NCBI GenBank assembly: GCA_025210655.1
Contig: JAOARG010000062.1
Span: 62,001 to 126,000 of the forward strand
Direction of reading: 5' to 3'
From: Bacillota bacterium
GTDB taxonomy: Bacteria; Bacillota; Clostridia; Peptostreptococcales; Acidaminobacteraceae
DNA length: 64,000 nucleotides
Shown: piece after piece, positions 17,197 through 26,793 of the stretch
How positions within the stretch are numbered: the first letter of the stretch is position 1
How the letters are laid out: each line of letters opens with the position of its first letter
The notes under the pieces: model-generated
Told to the model about the DNA's origin: nothing
The model's database searches: none
Seen by the model: the letters and a program-made list of their open reading frames with translations, nothing else
Made by a program: the position numbers and the translations under genes

Positions 17197-18606
17197 TTAG
17201 GATCTGGCAAAGGTTCTAATTTCACCTTCTGATTTCTTTATAGTTGTGTTATCCATCTTAGTTTTTACTACATAATGACTGTTACCAATTTTTATCTTAA
17301 CACCTGGGAAAAATTCTTCTGCTGAAACATAAGCACCCATAAGTGATTCAATCAGCTCATTTAACTCCTTAAAACGCTCCATTGAGGCTTTTAATTTTTC
17401 ATTGTACTCATCTTTAGTAACCATAGTTTTATTCATAATATTAGTTATTTCTGGGTTACCTGGACTAGCTTGAAGTTGTTTTCTAATAAGATTAAGAGCC
17501 TGATTTAATTTAGTAATGTTTTCTTTAAAATCTTTTATTTCAGACTGAAGAGCTTGATATTCTTCTGAAATTTTTGAATCTACACCTAAAGTCAGCTTAG
17601 TAATAGTACCCATTTCAGCTCCTACAGTTCTGGCATCAATGTGCTTTCTTACCTTGATTTCTCCACCAACTATCATACCTTTTTTTCCATGGGATATTAT
17701 AGATCCATCAGACGTTACATCACAGTGCATAATAGAATCCGCATGTATATCACCCTTTGCATAAACCAAAGCACTATTAATATAATTGGCGTGTATATCT
17801 CCACCTGCACGTAGTACTGCATCATCATTGCCCTGTACTCCACCTTTAATCACTATGTTTCCATTGGAATACACTTGAGCACTTTCAACTATACCATTTA
17901 TTTCTATATCATTTTGAGATACTACCCTGAAGCCAGTAGTGATATTACCATTAATAACTAGCCTTCCGTTAAAACTTATATTACCAGTTTTTACACCAAC
18001 ATCACCTTGGATTTCAAGGACTTCAATAATATCAACTTTCCCTGCAATAAATTTTGCATTACCGTCCGCCGCCGCAATGAGCTTAAGGCCATCTTCACTT
18101 AAAACTGTATTTTTACCTATTTTAAGTACTTGGTCTTTACCTATCTTTGCCTTAACAACCTTTCCTGTAACCGTCTTACCGTCAGTGCCTTCTTCAGCAG
18201 GTTTCTTTACAGCAATAACATCGTCTTTCTCGCAGACATGTACAAAGCTCATATCTTTAAAATCAACCTTACCATTATGGAGTTCTTTAGGTTTATTTTT
18301 ACCTTCAAAATCAATAAGATATTCAATTACAGCATCTTTTCCATCTTCATGTTTTATACCACTAGCAATGGGCATTTTATTTGCAATTCTAGGATTTTGA
18401 GCAATCAAATCCACGGACTCATCTTTTAATCCAAAAACAACTCCGCTTGTATTTATGGCTTCTAAAATTTCACTTTTTGTAACAATCACTTCATCTTCTG
18501 TGAAAAAATCAATAGTAATATAAGCTTCATATGAATCTTCTGATATTTCTACTTTAATTTGATAGTCCTTATCATCTAATATAACATCCTTGTCATTCTC
18601 TGCCAT
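17197..18606 (-). CDS. FapA family protein (DUF342)
   Basis: About 469 residues of the FapA/DUF342 family, proteins often encoded next to sigD/fliA and implicated in flagellar or cell-polarity functions. The middle (about 180-330) is a run of short glycine-rich beta units typical of a right-handed beta-helix (GNISFNGRLVINGNITTG, VYSNGNIVIKGGVQGN, IHADSIMHCDVTSDGSI). A coiled coil follows (about 355-430). ATG 18606 has GGTGGAGGG upstream; the longer reading to 18633 overlaps sigD and is less likely. It is a soluble cytoplasmic protein. The family call is firm; the precise role is unknown. Confidence 0.88.
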   Translation of the reverse strand: MAENDKDVILDDKDYQIKVEISEDSYEAYITIDFFTEDEVIVTKSEILEAINTSGVVFGLKDESVDLIAQNPRIANKMPIASGIKHEDGKDAVIEYLIDFEGKNKPKELHNGKVDFKDMSFVHVCEKDDVIAVKKPAEEGTDGKTVTGKVVKAKIGKDQVLKIGKNTVLSEDGLKLIAAADGNAKFIAGKVDIIEVLEIQGDVGVKTGNISFNGRLVINGNITTGFRVVSQNDIEINGIVESAQVYSNGNIVIKGGVQGNDDAVLRAGGDIHANYINSALVYAKGDIHADSIMHCDVTSDGSIISHGKKGMIVGGEIKVRKHIDARTVGAEMGTITKLTLGVDSKISEEYQALQSEIKDFKENITKLNQALNLIRKQLQASPGNPEITNIMNKTMVTKDEYNEKLKASMERFKELNELIESLMGAYVSAEEFFPGVKIKIGNSHYVVKTKMDNTTIKKSEGEIRTFARS

Positions 18607-18622
18607 AAATATCCCTCCACCT

Positions 18623-19354
18623 CTATACTTCAATTGAATTCTTTATCTTTGAAATAGCTTTAGAATGAATTTGAGATATTCTTGATTCTGAAATTCCCAT
18701 TATGCTTGCTATTTCTTTATATGTTAATTCTGAATAATAATAAAGTTTTATGACCATTTGTTCTTTATTTGGTAAGGATTCGATAACACCAACCAAGGTG
18801 TTTTTAAATTCATCATTTAACAAATTATCCTCTGGGCTAAAATCTTTATTATTTGATTTTAGTTCAAAGTTTGAATTACTATCCTCTATTTTTTCTTCTA
18901 AAGACAGAATAGAAAATGTGCTCATTTCCGCAAGGAGTTCATTTACATCTTCAACAGACATTTCTACTTTGATTGCAATATCTTTATCAGAAAAATCATT
19001 GCCCTTTTCTTCCACTAAAATATCAATGGCTTTCTCTATCTGTTTAAATTTTTGCCTAGTACTTCTGGGAACCCAATCCATTGACCTTAACTGATCTATG
19101 ATGGCTCCCCTTATCCTAATATTTCCATATGTTTCGAATTTTACTTCTTTTTTATAGTCAAATTTATCAATAGCGTCAATCAAACCAATTATTCCATAAC
19201 TCACCAATTCGTCGAATTCTAAATATTTAGAATAGTTTGGGTATAATCTTCCACAAATAACTTTAACTAATTCAACATACTTTATGATTAATTCTTCCTT
19301 AGCCTGCTTATCATTCTTTTCTTTAAATCTTTTCCATACTTCGTTTAATGACAT
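18623..19354 (-). CDS. sigD: Flagellar sigma factor SigD (FliA, sigma-28)
   Basis: Group 3 sigma factor that directs late flagellar, chemotaxis and autolysin genes. The 243 residues contain region 2 (YGIIGLIDAIDKFD and KFETYGNIRIRGAIIDQLRSMDWVPRS), region 3, and region 4 with a C-terminal helix-turn-helix (LTYKEIASIMGISESRISQIHSKA). It lies near the 3' end of the operon, between cheD and fapA, as in B. subtilis, where distance from the promoter limits SigD level and creates on/off motility heterogeneity. A consensus sigma-D promoter stands upstream of flgB at the head of this same operon. Confidence 0.97.
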   Translation of the reverse strand: MSLNEVWKRFKEKNDKQAKEELIIKYVELVKVICGRLYPNYSKYLEFDELVSYGIIGLIDAIDKFDYKKEVKFETYGNIRIRGAIIDQLRSMDWVPRSTRQKFKQIEKAIDILVEEKGNDFSDKDIAIKVEMSVEDVNELLAEMSTFSILSLEEKIEDSNSNFELKSNNKDFSPEDNLLNDEFKNTLVGVIESLPNKEQMVIKLYYYSELTYKEIASIMGISESRISQIHSKAISKIKNSIEV

Positions 19355-19368
19355 AAGCTATTCCCCTA

Positions 19369-19851
19369 CTAAAACACCTTGGTTCCATGTCCTATTGTTT
19401 TTATTTCCAATCGACCATCTTCTGAATGAAATTCAATACTTCTACCGTGATTACCACCTGTGTCATCTGCTTTAATAGATATTCTATGACCTTTTAATGA
19501 TTCACGAACTGCTATAGCATTTCTTTCTCCTATCTTCATCATATCATTTTTGCTTGCAAATGAGAACATTTGAGCTCCACCTGCAATCTTAGCCGTCATT
19601 CTACTTTTCTTTGCCCCTAATTTTTCCATTTCACTTATTAACATATCTATTCCAGTGTCAGCAAATTTAGCTTTATTAGTATTATTTCGAATAGATTTAG
19701 ATGAAGGAAGCATTATATGAGCTAAACCAGCAATTTTAGCCGAAGAATCATATAAACATATTCCTACACATGAACCTAAACCTAAAGTTGCAAGAACCCC
19801 AGGGTTCTTGACAACTTTTAAATCAGCCATACCTACCTTCAGGCTACTCAT
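19369..19851 (-). CDS. cheD: Chemoreceptor glutamine deamidase CheD
   Basis: A 160-residue CheD that deamidates receptor glutamines and enhances CheC phosphatase activity. The catalytic Cys lies in LGSCVGICLYD (Cys28), the His in LAHIMLP (about 44) and the Thr/Ser region downstream (KIAGGAQMF). Its start overlaps the end of cheC by 4 nt (ATGA), matching their known physical partnership. It is followed after 14 nt by sigD. Confidence 0.96.
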   Translation of the reverse strand: MSSLKVGMADLKVVKNPGVLATLGLGSCVGICLYDSSAKIAGLAHIMLPSSKSIRNNTNKAKFADTGIDMLISEMEKLGAKKSRMTAKIAGGAQMFSFASKNDMMKIGERNAIAVRESLKGHRISIKADDTGGNHGRSIEFHSEDGRLEIKTIGHGTKVF

Positions 19852-20477
19852 AGGGAAACCCCAAGGCTGTTTAATAATACATCATAAGAATCAAGTTCAG
19901 GAACCAATAGGAAATATCCCTTTATAGAATCTAAGGCTTCCTCTTCAAGAAACTCATTTTTAATTATTAGAATTTTATCACTAACCTCACTAAAGAATAT
20001 TGCTGGAACACTTAGTATAGCCCCGGCCATATCAATAGCTAAGGATGGAATAGATATTTTTATATCTAAGTTTGTTAATCCGGATAAAGAGGCAATATAT
20101 GAACCGGATAGAATATTTCCAATTTCTTTTAAGGCAGACATAGAAAAGTCATTTATCTCCTTAACATCATAACCTGGCATTAATAAATTAATTAAATTGT
20201 AAGCAGAATCCAAGTCTAGAAGGAACATAATACTTCCTTCTAAATCCCCTTCTATCTTAAAGTAAATACCTGCAACTTCAGTTTCAGCTCCACCTAACAA
20301 TTCAGGAACCTCTTTGAACTCTAGGATATTTACATTAGGAACTTTCATATCTACCTTTTGATTAATTAATTTTGCTAAAGCAGTAGCTGCGTTACCAGCA
20401 CCGATATTTCCAATTTCACTTAGAATATCAAGTATCATATTGTTGAGATTGTCCAGATAATTACTGTTAGTCTCCAT
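19848..20477 (-). CDS. cheC: CheY-P phosphatase CheC
   Basis: A 209-residue CheC with two pseudo-symmetric phosphatase motifs, each with the Glu...Asn pair: DILSEIGNIGAGNAATALA near residue 20 and SALKEIGNILSGSYIASL near 115. It removes phosphate from CheY-P and binds CheD. It is 14 nt after cheW and overlaps cheD. FliY in the same operon carries a second CheC-like unit. Confidence 0.96.
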   Translation of the reverse strand: METNSNYLDNLNNMILDILSEIGNIGAGNAATALAKLINQKVDMKVPNVNILEFKEVPELLGGAETEVAGIYFKIEGDLEGSIMFLLDLDSAYNLINLLMPGYDVKEINDFSMSALKEIGNILSGSYIASLSGLTNLDIKISIPSLAIDMAGAILSVPAIFFSEVSDKILIIKNEFLEEEALDSIKGYFLLVPELDSYDVLLNSLGVSL

Positions 20478-20491
20478 AATTACCTCCTTCT

Positions 20492-20932
20492 CTACTCGTT
20501 CTCTTCTTCTTCTAATCCTAATACTTTTATTAAATCTATAAGCATAATTATTCTGCCATCATTTTTACCAATTGATTTAATGAATGCGTCACTTGTTCTA
20601 TTTTTTATAGAAGGAGCTTCATTTATATCTGTCTCTTCAAGCTGTAGTACTTCTGAAGAACTATCAGCTATCATGCCAACCTTATAATCTTTGTGATTGA
20701 TAATTAAGATTCTTGATTCATCATCATATTCTTTGTACTCTATTCCAAATCTAGTTCTTAAATCAATTACTGGTATTACATTACCCCTTAGGTTCACAAC
20801 ACCCTTAATAAAATTTTTAGTATATGGAACCCTAGTTATTGGCATTTTTCTTTCTATATTCTCTACGTTGTTAATATCAACACCGTAAAACTCACCATTT
20901 AATTTGAAAATTACAAATTCTGAAATGCTCAT
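20492..20932 (-). CDS. cheW: Chemotaxis coupling protein CheW
   Basis: A 146-residue SH3-like coupling protein linking receptors to CheA. Family segments seen are FVIFKLNGEFYGVDINNVENIER, ITRVPYTKNFIKGVVNLRG, VIPVIDLR and VGMIADS. It is encoded directly after cheA (15 nt gap) and before cheC. It is soluble, without a receiver domain, so it is CheW and not CheV. Confidence 0.97.
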   Translation of the reverse strand: MSISEFVIFKLNGEFYGVDINNVENIERKMPITRVPYTKNFIKGVVNLRGNVIPVIDLRTRFGIEYKEYDDESRILIINHKDYKVGMIADSSSEVLQLEETDINEAPSIKNRTSDAFIKSIGKNDGRIIMLIDLIKVLGLEEEENE

Positions 20933-20947
20933 ACTATACCTCCTTCA

Positions 20948-23017
20948 CTATATTAGCTGATTAGGATCAACGATTAACGCAACCCCACCATTACCTAGTA
21001 TTGTAGCTCCAGCGATTATATTTATACCTGTCAAGTACTTACCTAATGACTTGATAACAATTTCTTGTTGACCAATTAAACTATCAACAACTAAACCAGC
21101 TTCCTTAAGTCCTTTTCTAACTACAACAACAATTAACTCTTCAGGATCTTCTTCCCTAGGAATCTCTAAAATATCAGCTAATCTTAAGATTGGAAGTGTA
21201 TTATCCCTATAAAGAACAACTTCCTGATCTTGTACCTTGCTTATAGTATTAGATTTTATAGTAGTGATTTCTTTTATATTATTTAATGGAAGTGCATACT
21301 TTTCAATACCCATGTTAACCATAAGTGCTTGAATGATTGCCAGCGTAAGAGGTAGTCTAATGATAAACTTACTTCCCTCACCTTTGGCAGTTTGAACTTC
21401 TACTATACCACCAAGAGACTCAATCTTTGTCTTAACAACATCAAGACCAACTCCTCTACCAGAAAGGTCTGTAACCTTCTCAGCAGTTGAGAATCCTGGA
21501 TGGAATAACAACTCAACAATCTCATTTTGCTTCATATTTTCTAAATCCTGTTGAGTGATAATTCCTTTATTAATTGCTTTTTGAGATACTCTGTCAATGT
21601 TGATACCATCCCCATCATCTTCAACCTCAATTACAACAGTGTTACCATCTGGATAAGCCCTTAAGTTTACTGTTCCAGCTTCCTTCTTACCAACCTGACT
21701 TCTTTCCTCAGGCGATTCTATACCATGGTCAATAGAGTTTCTAATTAAATGGATTAGTGGATCGCCAATTTCATCAATAACTGTTCTATCAACTTCAGTA
21801 TCTTCCCCTGACATATGAAGATTAATTTTCTTTCCTAAATCCTTAGCTAAATCTCTAACCATTCTAGGGAATCTATTAAAGGTTCTTTCTACAGGAACCA
21901 TTCTTACTTTCATTACAGCATCATGTAGACTAGTAGTAATTCTTTCTAGATATTCTACAGCGTCATTCATCTTTGATCTGTCATTAACACTGTCACTATC
22001 CTCTAATCTAGTCTTTATAATAATTAGCTCACTTACAAGATTCATTAGGTTGTCAAGTCTATCAATATCAACCCTTACTGTCTTAGAAGTTTGACCTTGT
22101 TTATTTGATTTTTTAGTTTCCTTTTTAGCTGTTTGTTTTACTTCTTTAACAGCCTCTTGTACTTCACTAACAACACTCTCAATCTCTTTCACAACATCAT
22201 CCTCCTCAGCTTCTTCAACTATAACTGAGCCTGACTCGTATCCATCAAGATTGATTTCAGATGCATTAACTTTTCCAATTTCAGAAATTTTCATAACTTC
22301 GTTTATTACTGTACTTTCATCTAGCTTAGTAATATAAATAAGCTTAAATGATAATTCAAAATTTTCATCCTCAATATCTTCAGCAGTTGGTTTAGACTTT
22401 ATTACCTCACCAAATTGCTCTAACGTATTGAAAACAATAAAGGCTCTAGCTGCTTTAAGCATACAGTTTTCATCAAGAACCACTTCTACTTCAAACACAT
22501 TAAATTCATTTTCAATTGCCTTATTAAGTACTGGAACAATATCCTCAAGCTCTATAGCATCATCCAATGAATCACTAACAAGCTCTGCTTCTTCTACTTC
22601 AACTTCTTCAGAAGCTTCCGAAACTAATTTTCCATCATTTTCAAGAAGCATTATAAGCTTTTTAACAAGTGCAGAGGCATCTGTATCTCCCTCTTCACCA
22701 GTATTCTTAAGATTTCCAATATACTCTTCAAGGGTATCAAAACATTCGAATAGTATATCTATAATTTCTTCTGATACAGCTATTTCTCCACTTCTTACTT
22801 TATGTAGTACATTCTCCATCTCATGAGTAAGGTTCTGTACTTTATTAAATCCCATAGTTCCAGCCATACCTTTTATTGTATGTGCTACCCTAAATATACC
22901 ATTTAACAAATCTAAATCTTCTGTATTATTCTCTAAGTCTAAAAGAATTTGATTCATTTGATCTAGATGCTCTCTTGACTCTTCAATAAAAATTTCAAGA
23001 TATTGACTCATATCCAT
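20948..23017 (-). CDS. cheA: Chemotaxis histidine kinase CheA
   Basis: A 689-residue kinase that phosphorylates CheY and CheB. P1: Hpt domain with phospho-acceptor His46 (RVAHTIKGMAG). P2: response-regulator binding region (about 165-270), here with long acidic linkers. P3: dimerisation (VRVDIDRLDNLMNLVSELII). P4: kinase with N box LIHLIRNSIDHGIE, G1 DDGDGI and G2 GRGVGLDVV. P5: CheW-like (about 555-685). All key residues are present. It lies 5 nt after cheB and 15 nt before cheW. Confidence 0.98.
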   Translation of the reverse strand: MDMSQYLEIFIEESREHLDQMNQILLDLENNTEDLDLLNGIFRVAHTIKGMAGTMGFNKVQNLTHEMENVLHKVRSGEIAVSEEIIDILFECFDTLEEYIGNLKNTGEEGDTDASALVKKLIMLLENDGKLVSEASEEVEVEEAELVSDSLDDAIELEDIVPVLNKAIENEFNVFEVEVVLDENCMLKAARAFIVFNTLEQFGEVIKSKPTAEDIEDENFELSFKLIYITKLDESTVINEVMKISEIGKVNASEINLDGYESGSVIVEEAEEDDVVKEIESVVSEVQEAVKEVKQTAKKETKKSNKQGQTSKTVRVDIDRLDNLMNLVSELIIIKTRLEDSDSVNDRSKMNDAVEYLERITTSLHDAVMKVRMVPVERTFNRFPRMVRDLAKDLGKKINLHMSGEDTEVDRTVIDEIGDPLIHLIRNSIDHGIESPEERSQVGKKEAGTVNLRAYPDGNTVVIEVEDDGDGINIDRVSQKAINKGIITQQDLENMKQNEIVELLFHPGFSTAEKVTDLSGRGVGLDVVKTKIESLGGIVEVQTAKGEGSKFIIRLPLTLAIIQALMVNMGIEKYALPLNNIKEITTIKSNTISKVQDQEVVLYRDNTLPILRLADILEIPREEDPEELIVVVVRKGLKEAGLVVDSLIGQQEIVIKSLGKYLTGINIIAGATILGNGGVALIVDPNQLI

Positions 23018-23022
23018 AATAT

Positions 23023-24078
23023 CTACACCTCCATGGCTTTTATGATTTCACTAGCAATCCTATCAAGTGGAACTATCCTATCAACAACATTTAGGTTGAT
23101 TGTCGATTTTGGCATTCCGAATACCACACAACTTTCTTCATCTTGAGCAATAATAGGAATACCCTTTTCTTTAAGTTTAGCCAGGCCCTTTGCTCCATCA
23201 GCCCCCATTCCTGTCATGATTACACCTATAATGTTATCATTCTTAAGTTCATAGAGGGAATACATCATCGAATCTACAGAAGGTCTATGACCTGAAACTG
23301 TAGGCGATTTTTCTAGCTTAATACTTAGTTTCCCCATCTTCTCCACTACATGCATATGGAAATCACCAGGAGCTATATAAACAACACCTGGATTTAACAT
23401 ATCTCCATTCTCTGCTTCCTTAACAGTAAGGGAAGACAATTTATCCATTCTCTCTGCAAGGGACTTTGTAAATCCAGCAGGCATATGCTGAACTATAAGA
23501 ATACTTGCATCAAGATTTTTAGGAAGTTTTGGTATAACCTCCTGAAGCGCTTTTGGACCTCCTGTAGAAGTACCAATAGCTACTATTTTATTAAGACCAC
23601 CAGCCTTGTTTTTAGACTCATATTTTGGCAGTGGTTTTATAACCTCTTTTACAGCTGTCTTTCTTGAAGCTCTTACCTTAACATTTACTGCAATTTTCAA
23701 TTTCTCTATTAATTCTATTCTAACATCTTCTGTGTTAATTTTAAACATGCTTGAAGGCTTAGTTATAAAATCTAGTGCTCCATACTCAAGAGCATTGATT
23801 GTAGCCTCAGCTCCTTCTTTAGTAACAGAGCTAAGCATGATTACTGGGAGGGGCATTTCCTCCATAATTATTTTTAAAGCAGTAAGTCCATCCATAACAG
23901 GCATTTCAACATCAAGTGTTATGGCATCTGGTGAATATCTTTTGATTTTTTCTATAGCATCCTGACCATTTCTGGCAGTAGCAACAACCTCTAAGGACTC
24001 TGAGGAATTTACTATATCTGTTATTATTTTTCTCATAAACGCTGAATCATCAACTACAAGTATTTGTTTTTTGTTCAT
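23023..24078 (-). CDS. cheB: Chemotaxis methylesterase/deamidase CheB
   Basis: A 351-residue protein with an N-terminal receiver domain (acidic pair Asp10/Asp11, phospho-acceptor Asp56, MPVMDG) and a C-terminal methylesterase domain. The catalytic Ser lies in IGTSTGGPKALQ (about 169), the His in QHMPAGFT and the Asp in MTGMGADGA. It demethylates receptor glutamates for adaptation. The start overlaps the PilZ gene stop by one base (TAATG). No cheR partner lies in this window. Confidence 0.97.
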   Translation of the reverse strand: MNKKQILVVDDSAFMRKIITDIVNSSESLEVVATARNGQDAIEKIKRYSPDAITLDVEMPVMDGLTALKIIMEEMPLPVIMLSSVTKEGAEATINALEYGALDFITKPSSMFKINTEDVRIELIEKLKIAVNVKVRASRKTAVKEVIKPLPKYESKNKAGGLNKIVAIGTSTGGPKALQEVIPKLPKNLDASILIVQHMPAGFTKSLAERMDKLSSLTVKEAENGDMLNPGVVYIAPGDFHMHVVEKMGKLSIKLEKSPTVSGHRPSVDSMMYSLYELKNDNIIGVIMTGMGADGAKGLAKLKEKGIPIIAQDEESCVVFGMPKSTINLNVVDRIVPLDRIASEIIKAMEV

Positions 24079-24740
24079 TATATCATTCCTTTTTTTCTTA
24101 GATTTCTTTGTTTTTCAAAGATAAAAGAGACAATTTTACTTCTTAATTGCTCATCAATATCATCAAACTTTAATCCAAGGTCGTACTTTTCTACTGAATC
24201 TGATATATCCCTGCATCTTACAACTTTGGCACGAATAAATAAACTACTTTGACCTAAGGCAATATGAACTAAAACATCTTCACCAAGTTTTATTGGATCG
24301 TTTGAGATAGCCCTAATTCCACCACCGCTTATATCTTTAGTTACTCCGTTCACATTGTATTCCATATCATCATCTGAATAAGTAACAACAATGTTTTTAA
24401 CGATTGGAAGTCTAAAGAAACTTCTACGCTGGAGTTTATTCATTTTACCTATTTGCCTTATGTAAACTTCAGGAACATTCTTTTTATTGTCCCTATTATA
24501 TACAATACCCAAAAAACTATACATACCTGTATCTTTTTTGTGAAAATTTATAAAAACCCTCTCTCCAAGGGAAAGAGGAAAGATTTTTGATTGAAAAATA
24601 GGCGCAGAAACTACTATCTTATCCTTATCTAAAATTTCGATAATCTCAGACTTTAGAACAAGAACTTTTTTTGTATCTCTCTCTAGTTCAATTTGTACTT
24701 CTGTACACCCATCCATTGTAACTAATAAATTGCTATCCAT
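24078..24740 (-). CDS. PilZ-domain protein (YcgR-like flagellar brake)
   Basis: A 220-residue protein with an N-terminal YcgR_2-like beta domain (1-95) and a C-terminal PilZ domain. Both c-di-GMP-binding motifs are intact: RRSFFR (about 105-110, RxxxR) and DISGGGIRA (about 136-144, D/NxSxxG). By homology to YcgR/DgrA it should slow or stop the motor when c-di-GMP is high. Its place inside the fla/che operon between flhG and cheB supports a motility role. Sequence does not say whether it contacts MotA or the switch. Confidence 0.9.
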   Translation of the reverse strand: MDSNLLVTMDGCTEVQIELERDTKKVLVLKSEIIEILDKDKIVVSAPIFQSKIFPLSLGERVFINFHKKDTGMYSFLGIVYNRDNKKNVPEVYIRQIGKMNKLQRRSFFRLPIVKNIVVTYSDDDMEYNVNGVTKDISGGGIRAISNDPIKLGEDVLVHIALGQSSLFIRAKVVRCRDISDSVEKYDLGLKFDDIDEQLRSKIVSFIFEKQRNLRKKGMI

Positions 24741-24776
24741 TTCTTCCTCCTTGAAATTATGTGTAAATGGATACTA

Positions 24777-25661
24777 TTATACACTATTAAGCAATTTGTT
24801 TATAAATCTACTGAAACCATTAACTTTATTCAAGTTCTTAGTATCATTCTCTAGATTGTAAGCTATCATATCTACACCTTTACTTGCTAAAGAATTAGGA
24901 TTTTCAAGTATAAAAGGTCTTTGGTTTCTTACAGCTTTTTTAACACTTAGATCCTCATATATGAATCCTAAACTTTCGACTTCAAAATTTAAAAACTTCT
25001 TTGTCGCAGAATTTATCTTATGATATACTTCAAATCCTTCTTTATTAGAATCCACCCTATTTATTACAACCTTAACTGATCTATCATCCCTGTGAATATT
25101 CTTTACAACAGCGTATGCATCAGTTATAGAAGTAGGATCAGGTGTAATAACCATTACAAGCTCATTAGATGCTTCTATAAAACTCATTACGGAATTTGAT
25201 AGACCCGCACCAGTATCTATAAGAATATAGTCACTATCGCTTGCAATAGAATCCAAGTTACTTACTAGGTTTTCTAGTTGATATTTTTCTAAATCAACTA
25301 AATTCATAATGCCAGACCCCCCTGACACTATTCTAATGCCACCTGGAGCATCTACTACAATCTCTTCAATGTTCTTTTCTCCACTAAGAACATTATTGAG
25401 ACTGAACTTAGGAATAAGTCCTAAAACAACATCAACATTGGACAATCCTAAGTCGGCATCTATCACTACTACCTTTTTACCCATTTTTGATAAAGATATA
25501 CCTAAATTTACAGTAAAATTTGTTTTACCTACTCCACCTTTACCACTTGAGATAGTAATAATTCTAGCACCATTAGCAGAAGACTTTTCTCCACTGTTAT
25601 TATTACTTTTTTTATAATTTTTATTTACTAATTCCCTTAATCTAGTTGCTTGATCCTTCAT
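24777..25661 (-). CDS. flhG: Flagellar number regulator FlhG (YlxH, MinD-like ATPase)
   Basis: A 294-residue ParA/MinD-family ATPase that works with FlhF to set flagellar number and placement. The deviant Walker A SSGKGGVGKTN is near residue 40, the Asp-rich switch is VVIDADLGLSNVDVVLG, and DTGAGLS is the switch II region. The N-terminal stretch MKDQATRLRELVNKN resembles the FlhF-activating DQAxxLR motif of the family, so activation of the FlhF GTPase is likely. It overlaps the flhF end by 20 nt. Confidence 0.95.
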   Translation of the reverse strand: MKDQATRLRELVNKNYKKSNNNSGEKSSANGARIITISSGKGGVGKTNFTVNLGISLSKMGKKVVVIDADLGLSNVDVVLGLIPKFSLNNVLSGEKNIEEIVVDAPGGIRIVSGGSGIMNLVDLEKYQLENLVSNLDSIASDSDYILIDTGAGLSNSVMSFIEASNELVMVITPDPTSITDAYAVVKNIHRDDRSVKVVINRVDSNKEGFEVYHKINSATKKFLNFEVESLGFIYEDLSVKKAVRNQRPFILENPNSLASKGVDMIAYNLENDTKNLNKVNGFSRFINKLLNSV

Positions 25662-26793
25662 CTAAACCACCTATAATCTTATTAGTAATTTTTCCTATAT
25701 CAGCCACTTCTATATCATCTGGAACACTTTGCCCAAAAGTGGTATACGACAGTTCTTTTCCCGTCATCATTTTAATGTTCAGAATATTTCCTAAAGAACT
25801 TGACTCGTCAAGTTTAGTGAAGATAAGTTTGTAATCACTTAAAAACTTATAAGAATTAATTATGCTTACTAAGTTTTTATAACTTGTCGTCATGCTCAAA
25901 ACAAGGAAAATGTCAGGATCATCAATGTTTTCAATTAGGAAATTTATATCCTGTATCAATTCAACATCTTTATGATTCCTTCCAGCAGTATCGATTAATA
26001 TGACATCCTTGTCCCTATACTTTTGAATAGCTTTTTCTATCTCATAGTTCTCATATATCACTGTAAGAGGAATTCCTAAAATTTCTGCATAGGTCTTTAA
26101 TTGATCCACTGCAGCTATTCTAAAAGTATCAGCTGTAATTAAAGCAACTGATTTATTTTCAACTAATGTTAGCCTTGCAGCAATTTTTGACAAGGTCGTT
26201 GTTTTCCCAACACCTGTCGGTCCAACTAAAACACAAATTTTTTGACCAGCTGTATTTTCTATGGAATATGGTACACCTAAGTTAATACCTATTTCCTCTT
26301 TAAGTTTCTTTTTATAGCCATCTCCTGTAATACCCTCGTATTTTGTTTTGACCCTATTTGATAGAGAATATACGATTGGTTTGGCTACATCATTTTCGAT
26401 CATATTTTTACACACAGCATCTAAGCTTTCCTCAGACATAGGCTCATTTACATCATCGACCTTATTTAAGACATTCTTTAGCATAGCTTTAAGATCATTG
26501 ATTTCATCATTTAATACCTCGAATTCATGCTGTGATTTCATTTTATCTCTTTGCATTCTATTTATATCTATAACTGCTTCTTTTGGTTTTTCTTCAGGTT
26601 TCTTTTCAGGTTTTTCGTCGGTACCCTCTTCGATTGCTGCAAGAATTTCAATTTCCGCCTTGCCAAGTATACCTTTCAAACCTTTCTTTCTTATTTTTCT
26701 AGTATGGATAATAATGGCATCCTTGCCCAATTCATTCCTTACCTGTATCATAGCCTCCTTGATATCCTTGGCTACGTATTTTTTAACCTTCAT
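25642..26793 (-). CDS. flhF: SRP-family GTPase FlhF
   Basis: A 383-residue GTPase that positions new flagella. Order: basic N-terminal B region (1-110), N domain, then the NG domain with G1 GPTGVGKTTTLSKIAARL (about 185-202), DTFRIAAVDQL, G3 LIDTAGRN and G4-like TKLDE. It shares the fold of Ffh and FtsY. It sits between flhA (TAATG overlap of one base) and flhG, the conserved order. Confidence 0.97.
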   Translation of the reverse strand: MKVKKYVAKDIKEAMIQVRNELGKDAIIIHTRKIRKKGLKGILGKAEIEILAAIEEGTDEKPEKKPEEKPKEAVIDINRMQRDKMKSQHEFEVLNDEINDLKAMLKNVLNKVDDVNEPMSEESLDAVCKNMIENDVAKPIVYSLSNRVKTKYEGITGDGYKKKLKEEIGINLGVPYSIENTAGQKICVLVGPTGVGKTTTLSKIAARLTLVENKSVALITADTFRIAAVDQLKTYAEILGIPLTVIYENYEIEKAIQKYRDKDVILIDTAGRNHKDVELIQDINFLIENIDDPDIFLVLSMTTSYKNLVSIINSYKFLSDYKLIFTKLDESSSLGNILNIKMMTGKELSYTTFGQSVPDDIEVADIGKITNKIIGGLDEGSSN

